From positions 1 to 64,000 of the forward strand of contig JAEUJW010000038.1 of NCBI GenBank assembly GCA_016793465.1: a DNA stretch of 64,000 bases. Reading direction: 5' to 3'. This DNA comes from Myxococcales bacterium. GTDB taxonomy: Bacteria > Myxococcota > Polyangia > Nannocystales > Nannocystaceae. Shown here in pieces: positions 56,302 through 64,000 of this stretch; position 1 is the stretch's first letter; each line of letters begins with the position of its first letter. The position numbers were made by a program, and so were the translations under genes. Below the pieces are notes generated by a model. It was not told the DNA's origin. It did no database searches and saw only the letters and a program-made list of their open reading frames with translations.

Positions 56302-58980
56302 ATGGTGGAAGACGACCCGCTGCTGAAGCCTGGTGGCACCGACGATCAAGAAGAGAAGGGCCGCACGGTCTTCGGCATCGGCCTGCCCGCGGCGGCCAAG
56401 CCGGGGCCGGGCAAGACCGGTCCGGCGCCGATGGCCCGCGGACCGGCGCCGATGGCCCCGCCGATGGCCGCACCGCCTGCGGGGCGGCCCGCGCCGATGC
56501 CGATGCGCGAGCGGCCTCAGCCGGCGCTGGAGCCCGAGGGGCCGGCGCGGGTCGACCACACGATTCATGCGTTGCCGAGCGCGCTGCTGGGGGCGGTGGC
56601 CCAGGCGACCGGGAAGCCGATGCCGGCCCCGGCACCGACGCCGGCGCCGGCGCGGGTCGACGCGACGCAGCACGACGTGCGGGCGGCGAGTCGGGCGGCC
56701 GAGCCGGACGACGCGGCGCTGCGGCGGCCGACGACGGGCGAGTACTCGGCGACGACGCCGGACCTGGGGCAGGCGTCGGCGCGGGTGCGTGCGGGTCAGC
56801 CGGCGACGCCGGAGGTGGAGAAGCCGCGGCTGCGGCTGGTGGCTGGCAAGCCGATCCCGGGGACGCGCTACCGGCTGCTGCGCTGGCTGGGCGAGGGCGG
56901 GATGGGCGTGGTCTACGAGGCCGAGCACATCGACATCGAGCGGCGGGTGGCGCTGAAGGTGCTGCGCTCGGAGCTCAGCGAGCGGCAGGACACGGCGCAG
57001 GTGTTCCGCGAGGAGGCGCGGGCGGCGGCGCGGGCTGGTTCGAAGAACAACGTGGAGATCTTCGACTTCGGCGAGCTGCCGGACGGGCGCCTGTTCTTCT
57101 GCATGGAGCTGCTGAGCGGCACGGACCTGGCGGCGATGACCGAGCAGGACATCGAGCCGGGGCGGACGATCGCGATCCTGCGGCAGATCTGCAAGGGCCT
57201 GGGGGCGGCGCACAAGGCGGGCATCGTGCACCGCGACATCAAGCCGGAGAACATCATCCTCATCGGCTCCGACGGCAAGCGCGACATGGTGAAGATCGTC
57301 GACTTCGGGGTCGCGGCGATCCTGTCGGGCCAGCGCGAGGGCGGGGGACCGATCGCCGGCACGCCGCAATACATGGCGCCGGAGCAGATCTCCGGCGGGG
57401 AGTTCGACGCGCGCCTCGACATCTACGCGATGGGCTGCATGGCCTACGAGATGCTCGTGCACCACCCGCCGTTCCCCATGGAGAACCTGGCGGACGTGCT
57501 GCTGGCCCAGCTCAACACGCCGGCGCCGCCGGTGCTGCAGGTGCGGCCCGAGGCCGAGCCGAAGACGCTGGCGCCGGTGATCATGAAGTGCCTCGAGAAG
57601 GACCCCGCCGACCGCTACGCGAACATGGCGGAGCTCGAGGCGGCGATCTGCGAGGCGCAGATCGCCGCGGGGATCATCACCGAGTGGGACGACCTGCCGC
57701 TGCCTGACATCGACCCGGAGCGGCGCGCGAGCCTGGTGTCGCGCATGCCGGGCGTGAACGCGGGGTTCAGCCCGCCGCGGCGGCGCTGGCTGTGGCCGGC
57801 GGTCGCGGCGGTGTCGGCGGCGGCGATCACGGGGGTGGTGCTGCTGGCGCTCGGCTCGCCGGAGCTGCCGCCCGAGGTGGTCGAGCGCATCGAGGTGCTC
57901 AGCAAGACGGCCCGCGACGCGGCGAGCGTCGGCAACTACGTGCAGCCCGAGGGCGAGGGCGAGCCGGCCATCGTGACGATCACCGCGCTCGAGGCCATGA
58001 CCGGCCCCGGCGAGGCGATGGCCGACGACCGCGGCAAGGTGCTGCGCCGCGAGTTCAGCAACCAGCTGGTGACCTTCGCCGACAAGTTCTGGGACCAGGA
58101 CGCGACCCGCGTGCTGGCCTACGAGTACTACGACTGGGCGCTGATCTTCGACGGCGAGAACACCCACGCGGCGGCCCGCTCGACCCGCACGGCGGCGGAG
58201 CGGCGCGACCTCGCCGAGCGCGCGGTGGCCGGCAAGCTCAGCGAGAGCGAGAAGTCGGCGATGGCGGTCGCGCAGGCGATGGTCAACCCCGACGAGGCGG
58301 CGCGCAAGAAGCGGCTCGCGGGGCTGATGGCGAGCAACAACAAGATGTCGCTCAGCAAGAAGATGGCGCTCGAGGACACGGTCCGCGGCGCGGGCGTCGA
58401 GCTGCCGGCGGTGAAGGAGCGGCCGGAGGACAGGCAGCCCGAGGACAAGCCGCCGACGGTCGAGCCGACGAGGCCTACGCCGGAGCCGGATCCGGAGCCG
58501 GTGCCCGAGGACACGAAGGCGGCGAAGAAGGGCAACCCGACCGCGCCGAAGACCAAGAAGGGGACCGACGAGCTGGCCGACGGCGAGCTCGAGAGCTCGG
58601 CGGTCAAGCGCGACCCGGCCAAGGCGGCCGAGCTGGCGGGCCAGGGCACGGCGGCGCTGAACGCGGGCCGGCGCAGCGAGGCGGAGGGCCTGTTCAACCA
58701 GGCCATCAGCTTCGACCGCAAGTGCGCGGAGGCGCTGATCGGCCTCAGCGACATCTACTTCGACCGCGGGTCGGCGCAGAAGGCCTCGAAGTACGCCGAG
58801 TCGGCGGTGTCGGTGGCGCCGAACAACGGGTCGTACCGCCTGAAGCTCGGCGACGCGTACTACGCGGCGCTGCGCTACAAGGACGCGCTCACGCAGTACG
58901 AGAAGGCGCAGTCGCTGGGCGACAGCAAGGCGGGGCCGCGGATCACGAAGGTCAAGGCCAAGCTCGGCGACGCGGGCTGA
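56302..58980 (+). CDS. Ser/Thr protein kinase with C-terminal TPR region
   Basis: 892 aa. A Pro/Ala-rich N-terminus (about 1-185) precedes a Hanks-type kinase (189-450). This has YRLLRWLGEGGMGVVYEAEH, VALKVL with the ATP lysine, HRDIKPEN (about 310), KIVDFGVA for DFG, and GTPQYMAPEQ. A membrane helix follows at about 495-517 (WLWPAVAAVSAAAITGVVLL), then a helical region. The C-terminal tetratricopeptide-like repeats (about 773-892) read NAGRRSEAEGLFNQAISFDR and KYAESAVSVAPNNGSYRLKLG. The TPRs probably lie in the periplasm and bind a protein ligand (inference). It has its own promoter with TATAAT and is the second kinase in the window. Confidence 0.94.
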   Translation: MVEDDPLLKPGGTDDQEEKGRTVFGIGLPAAAKPGPGKTGPAPMARGPAPMAPPMAAPPAGRPAPMPMRERPQPALEPEGPARVDHTIHALPSALLGAVAQATGKPMPAPAPTPAPARVDATQHDVRAASRAAEPDDAALRRPTTGEYSATTPDLGQASARVRAGQPATPEVEKPRLRLVAGKPIPGTRYRLLRWLGEGGMGVVYEAEHIDIERRVALKVLRSELSERQDTAQVFREEARAAARAGSKNNVEIFDFGELPDGRLFFCMELLSGTDLAAMTEQDIEPGRTIAILRQICKGLGAAHKAGIVHRDIKPENIILIGSDGKRDMVKIVDFGVAAILSGQREGGGPIAGTPQYMAPEQISGGEFDARLDIYAMGCMAYEMLVHHPPFPMENLADVLLAQLNTPAPPVLQVRPEAEPKTLAPVIMKCLEKDPADRYANMAELEAAICEAQIAAGIITEWDDLPLPDIDPERRASLVSRMPGVNAGFSPPRRRWLWPAVAAVSAAAITGVVLLALGSPELPPEVVERIEVLSKTARDAASVGNYVQPEGEGEPAIVTITALEAMTGPGEAMADDRGKVLRREFSNQLVTFADKFWDQDATRVLAYEYYDWALIFDGENTHAAARSTRTAAERRDLAERAVAGKLSESEKSAMAVAQAMVNPDEAARKKRLAGLMASNNKMSLSKKMALEDTVRGAGVELPAVKERPEDRQPEDKPPTVEPTRPTPEPDPEPVPEDTKAAKKGNPTAPKTKKGTDELADGELESSAVKRDPAKAAELAGQGTAALNAGRRSEAEGLFNQAISFDRKCAEALIGLSDIYFDRGSAQKASKYAESAVSVAPNNGSYRLKLGDAYYAALRYKDALTQYEKAQSLGDSKAGPRITKVKAKLGDAG

Positions 58981-59080
58981 GAGGGCCCGAACCCGGCGCC
59001 CCGTGTCCGCGGCGAGGCCGCGGTGCGGGGCGTCGTCGCGATGGACGGCGGCGGCGGGCGTGCGGTAGACCTCGAGCTCC

Positions 59081-61207
59081 GTGCGCCTGCCGACGCTGCC
59101 GACATGGATGTGGATCGCCCTCGCGGCGCTGGCGGTCGTGGTCATCGACGCGGCGACGATCGCGGCGTGCGGGCCGTGGGACCCGTGGGAGACCCACTAC
59201 GGCGAGGTAGCGCGGCAGATCCTGGTGCGCCACGACCCGCTCGACCTGTGGTGGAAGCCGGGTTACGGGCCCGACGGCAACGCGGAGAACACGTTCTGGT
59301 CGAAGCCGGCGCTGCCGTTCTGGTTGATGGCGCTGAGCATGGGCATGCTCGGGGTGGGCTCGCGGCCGGAGCTCGACGAGATGGTGCGCTCGCCGTGGCC
59401 GGAGGTGGCGATCCGCCTGCCGAGCCTGCTGGCGGGCACGCTGTGCGCGGTGTTCCTCGGGTACGTCGTGTGGCGGCTGCTGCGAGACCCGCAGGCGCCG
59501 CGCGGGCGCGGGCCGGACCGGGCGGCGCGCGCGGGGATCTTCACCGGGCTGGTGCTGGCGACCATGCCGCAGTGGGCGATGGTCTCGCGCCAGGCGCTCA
59601 CCGACATGTTCCTGGTGATGCCGGTGAGCGTGGCCCTCGGCGCGTGGGCGCTGGCGTGGTTGCAGCCGGATCGCGCGCTGCGCAGGCGGTCGCTGGGCTC
59701 GCTGATCCGCCGGCCGGAGGCGAAGCAGCGGGTGCTGCGCTGGACGCTGCCGTGGGACCGCGCGTACGCGGTGTTTTTGGTCGGTGTGATCGTCGCGGCG
59801 GTGGTGCCGCTGGCGGCGCTGCACATGCACGTGATCAGCGCCGACACGGTCGCGCGGGTGGCGAAGTTCGCCAAGAAGCCGAGCATCCCCAGCGTCGACA
59901 CGCTGCGGCAGATCCACTTCCACTTGCTCGGCTACTGGGCGGTCGCGATCGGGCTGCTGGTCGTCAGCCTGCGCTGGTCGCGGCGCTCGCAGGTGTGGAT
60001 GGGCGTGCTCTACGTGGCCGCGGGGGTGTCGCTGGTCGGCAAGGGGATGATCGGGCCGGGGCTCGTGGGGTTGATCGTGCTGGCCGACATGGTCGTGCGC
60101 GGGCGCCTCGACCTGCTGCGCCGCTGCGGGCTGGTCGCCGGGGCGCTGCTGTTCGCGCTGGCCTCGCTGCCGTGGCACCACGCGATGGCGCTGTACCGCG
60201 GCAAGGGGTGGATCAACGAGCTCATCATCATTAATAATTTGGCGCGCTTCGGCTCGGGCGAGCAGGAGCAGGCTGTCGGCGGGTTCGCGTACTACGTTCG
60301 CACGCTCGGCGTGGCGGCGCTGCCGTGGTCGGCCGCGCTGCCGGCGGCGCTGTGGGCCAACGTCCGCAAGCTGAGGGGGGCGGACGGTGAGCCCGATGCG
60401 GAGGGCGCGAGCGCGGAGGTGCGGGCGTCGGCGCTGCGGCGCTTCGTGCTGCTGTGGGCGGTGGCGACGCTGGCGCTGCTGACGTACAGCGTGACCAAGT
60501 ACTACCACTACCTGCTGCCGGTGCTGCCGCCGCTGGCGGTGCTGGTCGGGCTGTGGCTGGCGGATCTGTCCGAAAGGACAGGCGACGCGAGCGAGCGCCG
60601 GACGCGGTGGGTGGCCGCGGGCGTGGGCGTGGGCGTGCTGGGCATGGTGCTGCGCGACGTGGTGGTCGAGCCGGCGTGGATCGTTCACCTGACGACGTAC
60701 CTGTACGAGCACATGTGGCGGCAGGGCGCGCCGCCGACGGAGCGGCTGGCGGTGATGGCGATCCCGTTCGCGCTCGGGCTGCTGCTGTGGGCGGCGCGCT
60801 GGGGCCGGGCGGCGCTCACGGGCATGGTGCTGTCGGCGCTGCTGACGGCGGGGTGGATCATGAACAGCTACATCCCCGCGGTGTCCGAGCACTGGTCGCA
60901 GCGGCCGCTGCTGCGCGCGTACTACGACCAGCGCGGGCCCGAGGACCCGCTGCTGTCGTGGTGGTTCTATTACCGAGGGGAGACGTTCTTCACCAAGGGG
61001 AACGTGTGGGTGCTGAAGGAGCTCGACCGCGACAAGCTCGGCGAGTTCATCGACGAGCAGCGCGGCAAGGGCCGCACGCTGTGGTTGATGACGACGGTGA
61101 GCCACGCCAAGCGGGTGCGCCAGTCGCTGCCGACGGACCTGCGCGGCGGGCTCGAGACGGTCTACGAGACGGCCCACTACGCGCTGATGAAGTTCCCGGT
61201 GCCGTGA
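59081..61207 (+). CDS. GT39-family (ArnT/PMT-like) dolichyl/undecaprenyl-sugar-dependent glycosyltransferase
   Basis: The 708-aa integral membrane protein has many hydrophobic segments and the GT39 first loop DPWETHYGEVARQI with an acidic pair. It continues with SKPALPFWLMALS, a hydrophobic LVLATMPQWAMVSRQALTDMFLV, TYSVTKYYHYLLPVLPPLA and a soluble C-terminal domain. These enzymes transfer a sugar from a lipid carrier to lipid A, proteins or other acceptors at the periplasmic face. The start is GTG 59081, with TAGACC nine bases upstream. NNL is encoded by ATTAATAATTTG at 60230-60241. A CTGTCC hairpin lies in frame at 60566 (LSERTG). Confidence 0.88.
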   Translation: MRLPTLPTWMWIALAALAVVVIDAATIAACGPWDPWETHYGEVARQILVRHDPLDLWWKPGYGPDGNAENTFWSKPALPFWLMALSMGMLGVGSRPELDEMVRSPWPEVAIRLPSLLAGTLCAVFLGYVVWRLLRDPQAPRGRGPDRAARAGIFTGLVLATMPQWAMVSRQALTDMFLVMPVSVALGAWALAWLQPDRALRRRSLGSLIRRPEAKQRVLRWTLPWDRAYAVFLVGVIVAAVVPLAALHMHVISADTVARVAKFAKKPSIPSVDTLRQIHFHLLGYWAVAIGLLVVSLRWSRRSQVWMGVLYVAAGVSLVGKGMIGPGLVGLIVLADMVVRGRLDLLRRCGLVAGALLFALASLPWHHAMALYRGKGWINELIIINNLARFGSGEQEQAVGGFAYYVRTLGVAALPWSAALPAALWANVRKLRGADGEPDAEGASAEVRASALRRFVLLWAVATLALLTYSVTKYYHYLLPVLPPLAVLVGLWLADLSERTGDASERRTRWVAAGVGVGVLGMVLRDVVVEPAWIVHLTTYLYEHMWRQGAPPTERLAVMAIPFALGLLLWAARWGRAALTGMVLSALLTAGWIMNSYIPAVSEHWSQRPLLRAYYDQRGPEDPLLSWWFYYRGETFFTKGNVWVLKELDRDKLGEFIDEQRGKGRTLWLMTTVSHAKRVRQSLPTDLRGGLETVYETAHYALMKFPVP
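60566..60581. repeat. CTGTCC-N4-GGACAG hairpin repeat, copy 5
   Basis: CTGTCC GAAA GGACAG, perfect stem with a GNRA loop, in frame in the GT39 gene where it encodes LSERT. Confidence 0.6.
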
Positions 61208-61213
61208 CGGCGG

Positions 61214-61987
61214 TCAGGCGCGCAGGGCGGCGGAGCCGGCGGCCTGCGGGAGGGCGGCGAGCTGCGGGGCGCAGGCGTCCCAGCTGGCCTTGAAGGCGGC
61301 GGTCTGGGTGGTCTCGAGCTGTTTGGCGGCCTGGCGGCGGCTCAGGAGTTTGCGGCGGGCGTCGAGGGCGACGGCGAAGCAGGCCTGCGGGAGCGAGAGG
61401 GCGGCGCGCACGCTGCCGAGGTCGACGCCGCAGCCGCCGCCGCAGCAGGCATTATTAAACATGTAGGCGCCGTTGGCGATCCACGTGCCCATGCCGAGGG
61501 CGACGCCGGCGAGCTCGGCGGCGACTTCGCCGTCGAGCCCGGCGACCGCGGGGGTCGCGGGCTGTTGCCACAGACCGAGGCGGCCGATCTCCCGGGCCAC
61601 GTTGCCGAGCAGCAGCGCCGGGACCTTGAACACCTGGGGGAACACGTAGAGCACGAGCTCGCGCGCCCGCACGTAAGTGCGCAAGAAGTGGCCGCTCGGG
61701 TCGCCGAGCGCGACGAACCCGGCGGGCGGCGGGTCGTTCGGGCGGTGGTCGACGAGGGTGAACTCGAGGTCGTCCTGGCCGACCTGGGCCTGCACCGAAC
61801 AGAGGAAGTCGAACAGACCGTCGAGGTCGCGCGGGGCCGTGGCGTCGGCGAGCCAGCGTGGCGCGGCCGCCGGCGGACCCAGCTGGGCGATGACGGCCTG
61901 CATGGCCTCGGCGAGGCCGATGCGGGTGTCCTCGTCGGGCACGAAGTTGGGGGCGGGCGCGGCGGCGGAGCTTCCGAAGAGAAACAT
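61214..61987 (-). CDS. Conserved-looking protein of unknown function with CCGGGCG motif
   Basis: The 257-aa product is mostly helical with no signal peptide. It contains DLDGLFDFLCSVQAQVGQDD, ELVLYVFPQVFKVPALLLG, NACCGGGCGVDLGSVRAAL and a Gln/Ala-rich helical C-terminus (RRQAAKQLETTQTAAFKASW). The CCGGGCG cluster could bind a metal or form a disulfide. ATG 61987 is chosen because a TTGC-TATGCT -10-like box lies 11 bases upstream and the longer frame loses coding bias. It converges with the GT39 gene, stops six bases apart. I do not recognise a family. Confidence 0.65.
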   Translation of the reverse strand: MFLFGSSAAAPAPNFVPDEDTRIGLAEAMQAVIAQLGPPAAAPRWLADATAPRDLDGLFDFLCSVQAQVGQDDLEFTLVDHRPNDPPPAGFVALGDPSGHFLRTYVRARELVLYVFPQVFKVPALLLGNVAREIGRLGLWQQPATPAVAGLDGEVAAELAGVALGMGTWIANGAYMFNNACCGGGCGVDLGSVRAALSLPQACFAVALDARRKLLSRRQAAKQLETTQTAAFKASWDACAPQLAALPQAAGSAALRA

Positions 61988-62453
61988 GGGCGGCGGGCAG
62001 CATAGCAAGTCGGCGCCCGGGTCGCCGCGGACTCGTGGACCGGCGGCGATGCGGCGGTGTGCGTCGCGGCGCACGGCGGTGGTGCGGTGTCTTCGAGGCG
62101 AGGCGGGCGCAGCGGTGAGGACGAGGGACACCGGGGTCTCGGTCAAGCCCCGCGCGTCGCGGGCTTCGACGCGTGCGGGCGCGGCGGCGTCGTGCTCACG
62201 GTCGGACGGAGCTGCGAGGCGACGGCGAGGAGGCGGTTCATGGAGGACGAGCCGGCCCCGACCGCCGGGCGCAGGCACGCGCGGGCACCTGTCCGGGGCT
62301 GCAGAGGCCGAGATGACATCGATGTCATGGCGGGGCGTGTAGGCGCGGTTTGCCGTCGGCTGCAGGGCGCTCGACGAGGCTTTCCTGGCGGGGAGGTGTT
62401 TGTCAAAATGATGATGAGTGTCCGTGCGGGTCGATACTGGCTGGGTCGGTCGG
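61988..62453. promoter_or_regulatory. Divergent intergenic region with a 16-bp palindrome
   Basis: ATGACATCGATGTCAT at 62313-62328 is a perfect palindrome and may be an operator of the plus-strand metzincin gene. TATGCT (62004-61999, minus strand) is the -10-like box of the gene at 61987. GATACT at 62433-62438 lies about 15 bases before ATG 62454. CACCTGTCCGGGG at 62287 resembles half of the CTGTCC hairpin. No gene is supported in this 466-bp gap. Confidence 0.4.
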
Positions 62454-63137
62454 ATGCGCCGGGGATGGACGCGCGCCGTGTTGGCGGCGGCGCTGTGGAT
62501 GGGCGGCGCTCCGGAGGCGATGGCCGCGGGGGAGCACAAGTTGCCGGACCTCCGCGGCGAGGATTCGCCGAAGATCCGCCGCCGGTCGGTGAGGATGAGG
62601 ATCCCGCTGACGGTGCACGTGGCGACGGTCGACGGCCGGCTCGCGTTGGAGCCGCGTCGCCTCACCCGCTCGGTCGACCGCACCAACCAGGCGCTGGCCA
62701 GCGCGGGGATCGAGGTGTACATCGCCCGCATCGCGCTCCTGCCCGAGGGGTTCGCGGGCATCAAGCACCGCCGCGATCGCCGGCGGCTCGCGGAGTACGC
62801 CCCGCCCGACGGCACGGTGCACGTGTTCCTCGTCGACACGGTCGAGCTCGGCAGCACGCTCCGCGTCGACCGCAGCGTGCGCGGGCTGCACTGGCGCTAC
62901 CGCGGGCTGCTCCGCAAGCTGCGCAACCGCGAGTACCTGGTGGTCGGCGGCGACGCGCCGGCGACCACGCTGGCGCACGAGCTCGGGCACCTGTTCGGCC
63001 TGGAGCACGCGACCGGCGAGCAGAACCTGATGTGCTCGTGTCGCGAGGGGCCGCGGCAGATCTTCACGCGCTCGCAGGGGCAACAGATCCGGGCCGGCGC
63101 CCTGGCCTTCCTGCAGCGCACGCGCGGGCGCATGTAG
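62454..63137 (+). CDS. Secreted metzincin-type zinc metalloprotease
   Basis: The 227-aa protein has a signal peptide (RRGWTRAVLAAALWMGGAPEAMAA). The compact domain has the metzincin motif HELGHLFGLEH (residues 175-185) followed by NLMCSC, whose methionine can serve as the Met-turn, and a cysteine pair. The size and order (signal, short prodomain-like stretch, catalytic domain) suggest a small secreted or periplasmic protease. ATG 62454 is chosen for the signal peptide over the GTG at 62418. It precedes another lipoprotein gene by 35 bp and may be co-transcribed. Substrates are unknown; predation or cell-envelope turnover are possible. Confidence 0.87.
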   Translation: MRRGWTRAVLAAALWMGGAPEAMAAGEHKLPDLRGEDSPKIRRRSVRMRIPLTVHVATVDGRLALEPRRLTRSVDRTNQALASAGIEVYIARIALLPEGFAGIKHRRDRRRLAEYAPPDGTVHVFLVDTVELGSTLRVDRSVRGLHWRYRGLLRKLRNREYLVVGGDAPATTLAHELGHLFGLEHATGEQNLMCSCREGPRQIFTRSQGQQIRAGALAFLQRTRGRM

Positions 63138-63172
63138 CTCGGCGAGACGCGGGGTGCCCGCGCGGAGGTGCG

Positions 63173-64000
63173 ATGGCGATGCGGTTGCGACGATGGATGT
63201 GGGCCGCGGTGCTCGCGGGCTGTGCGGCGAAGAAGCCCGAGACCCGCCCGCCCGCCGCGCAGACCCCGGTCGAGGCGCAGGCGAAGGCGCAGGACCCGGA
63301 GCTGCTGGCGATCGCCGACGCGATCGACCCGGGGCCGCAGAGGCCGCTGTTCGAGGGGCTGCCGAAGCCGCTGCGCGACAAGCTCGGAGCGCCGCGCGAC
63401 GGGACCACCGCGGTCAGGGAGATCCGCGAGGCGTTGATGGCGTGGGAGAAGCTGCGCACCAGCGACGCCCAGGCCTTCGTGCTCGCGCTGCTCAACGTGG
63501 GCCGCGGGCTGGTGCTGGCCGAGCAGGCGGTGGCCAGGGGGGAGGACGACCCGGAGCTGCTGCTGGCGCTGGGACAGGCGTACGCGATCCTCGGCACGCC
63601 GGCCTTCGCCAGCGAGCGTGGCATGTTCCAGCAGATCCTCCAGCTGATGGCGACGCTGGCCTCGCAGCATTTGCAGGAGCAGGAGGTCGGCTTCGACGTC
63701 GCGGCGCTGGTGGGCCTGCTGCGCGACGTGTTCCAGCGCGCGCCGGCGCTGCATCAGCGGACGGCGGCGGAGCTGCTGCGCAGGCACGGCGACCACCCGG
63801 AGATCCCGCGGGTGCTAGGGCGACTGTCCGACAAGGAGATGGACGGCGAGCGCTACGAGCAGGCGCTGAAGCTGCGGCAGATGGCGGTCGCGCGGCTCGG
63901 CGAGCGGGCCCGCGGGGGCGACTGGCTCGACATGAGCTACACGTGCTTCCGGGCGCTGCAGCCGACCTGCGGCGACGAGGCGCTGGCCAGGGGCAAGGCG
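63173..64000 (+). CDS. Lipoprotein, cut by the window end
   Basis: At least 276 codons are open to the right edge. A short signal with lipobox (RRWMWAAVLAGC) is followed by Lys/Pro/Ala-rich text. A helical domain follows with AIADAIDPGPQRPLFEGL, LRTSDAQAFVLALLNVGRG, DPELLLALGQAYAILGTP and VGLLRDVFQRAPALHQRTAA, a pattern recalling TPR-like helical repeats. No stop is seen before 64000, so the C-terminus is missing. It follows the metzincin gene closely. It may be a chaperone or binding partner for an exported protein, but this is only inference. Confidence 0.75.
   Translation, partial: MAMRLRRWMWAAVLAGCAAKKPETRPPAAQTPVEAQAKAQDPELLAIADAIDPGPQRPLFEGLPKPLRDKLGAPRDGTTAVREIREALMAWEKLRTSDAQAFVLALLNVGRGLVLAEQAVARGEDDPELLLALGQAYAILGTPAFASERGMFQQILQLMATLASQHLQEQEVGFDVAALVGLLRDVFQRAPALHQRTAAELLRRHGDHPEIPRVLGRLSDKEMDGERYEQALKLRQMAVARLGERARGGDWLDMSYTCFRALQPTCGDEALARGKA

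Overview
The window looks like chromosomal DNA of a myxobacterium, most likely from the Nannocystis/Plesiocystis/Enhygromyxa branch (inference). It is very GC-rich with almost exclusive G/C in third codon positions. It encodes Hanks-type Ser/Thr kinases, a PP2C phosphatase, many lipoproteins with Ser/Thr/Gly- or Cys-rich stretches, secreted metallopeptidases, a histone-like AKK-repeat protein and a dnaG-rpoD pair. There is no prophage, CRISPR array, secondary-metabolite cluster or complete insertion sequence. Only the left edge carries a repeat array that could be a transposon end.

Layout: 1-704 repeats. 705-2848 glutaredoxin with a conserved hypothetical gene, then a divergent HD-domain CCA-enzyme-like protein. 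3208-8843 (mostly minus) metH, an OmpA-like lipoprotein, PP2C phosphatase, tRNA-Ala(CGC) and a tiny membrane protein. 8870-13847 (plus) tlyA, yhbY-like and an exported TldD/TldE-like pair. 13962-17125 (minus) a PDZ/redoxin lipoprotein and a Pro-rich outer-membrane protein. 17736-21146 (plus) kinase, EF-hand-like lipoprotein, KDPG aldolase. 21148-27219 ABC exporter, epimerase, Cys-rich lipoproteins, DUF938 methyltransferase. 27381-31152 (minus) rpoD and dnaG. 31453-35161 (plus) an operon with CPBP protease, HAD phosphatase, nadC and birA. 35341-37362 (minus) astA and ssb. 37696-44434 (plus) GT-like protein, site-2 protease, uvrC, Mini-III-like RNase, copper-monooxygenase-like lipoprotein. 44609-47465 (minus) M2 peptidase and exonuclease III. 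47824-50847 (plus) small protein, histidine kinase, histone-like protein, 44-aa ORF. 51080-56155 (minus) AI-2E-type permease and a biotin-dependent acyl-CoA carboxylase operon. 56302-64000 kinase with TPRs, GT39 transferase, unknown protein, metzincin protease, and a lipoprotein cut by the window end.

How genes work together: birA (34433) can biotinylate the carrier protein encoded at 52395, which works with the carboxylase and carboxyltransferase next to it. The PP2C phosphatase is a natural counterpart of the two kinases. The two TldD-family genes overlap by four bases and look like an active/inactive pair. nadC and birA share an operon of cofactor genes. dnaG-rpoD is the macromolecular-synthesis pair without rpsU nearby.

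Four window-wide patterns are not explained by the genes. (1) About 40 short A/T-only islands, most with a TTAA core, sit inside GC-rich coding sequence and are made by synonymous A/T-ending codons. (2) A dispersed hairpin CTGTCC-N4-GGACAG lies both between and inside genes. (3) Degenerate tandem copies of a gene's own 3' end follow its stop codon (clear for the Mini-III-like gene, weaker for two others). (4) -10-like boxes sit 5-12 nt in front of start codons, suggesting leaderless transcripts.
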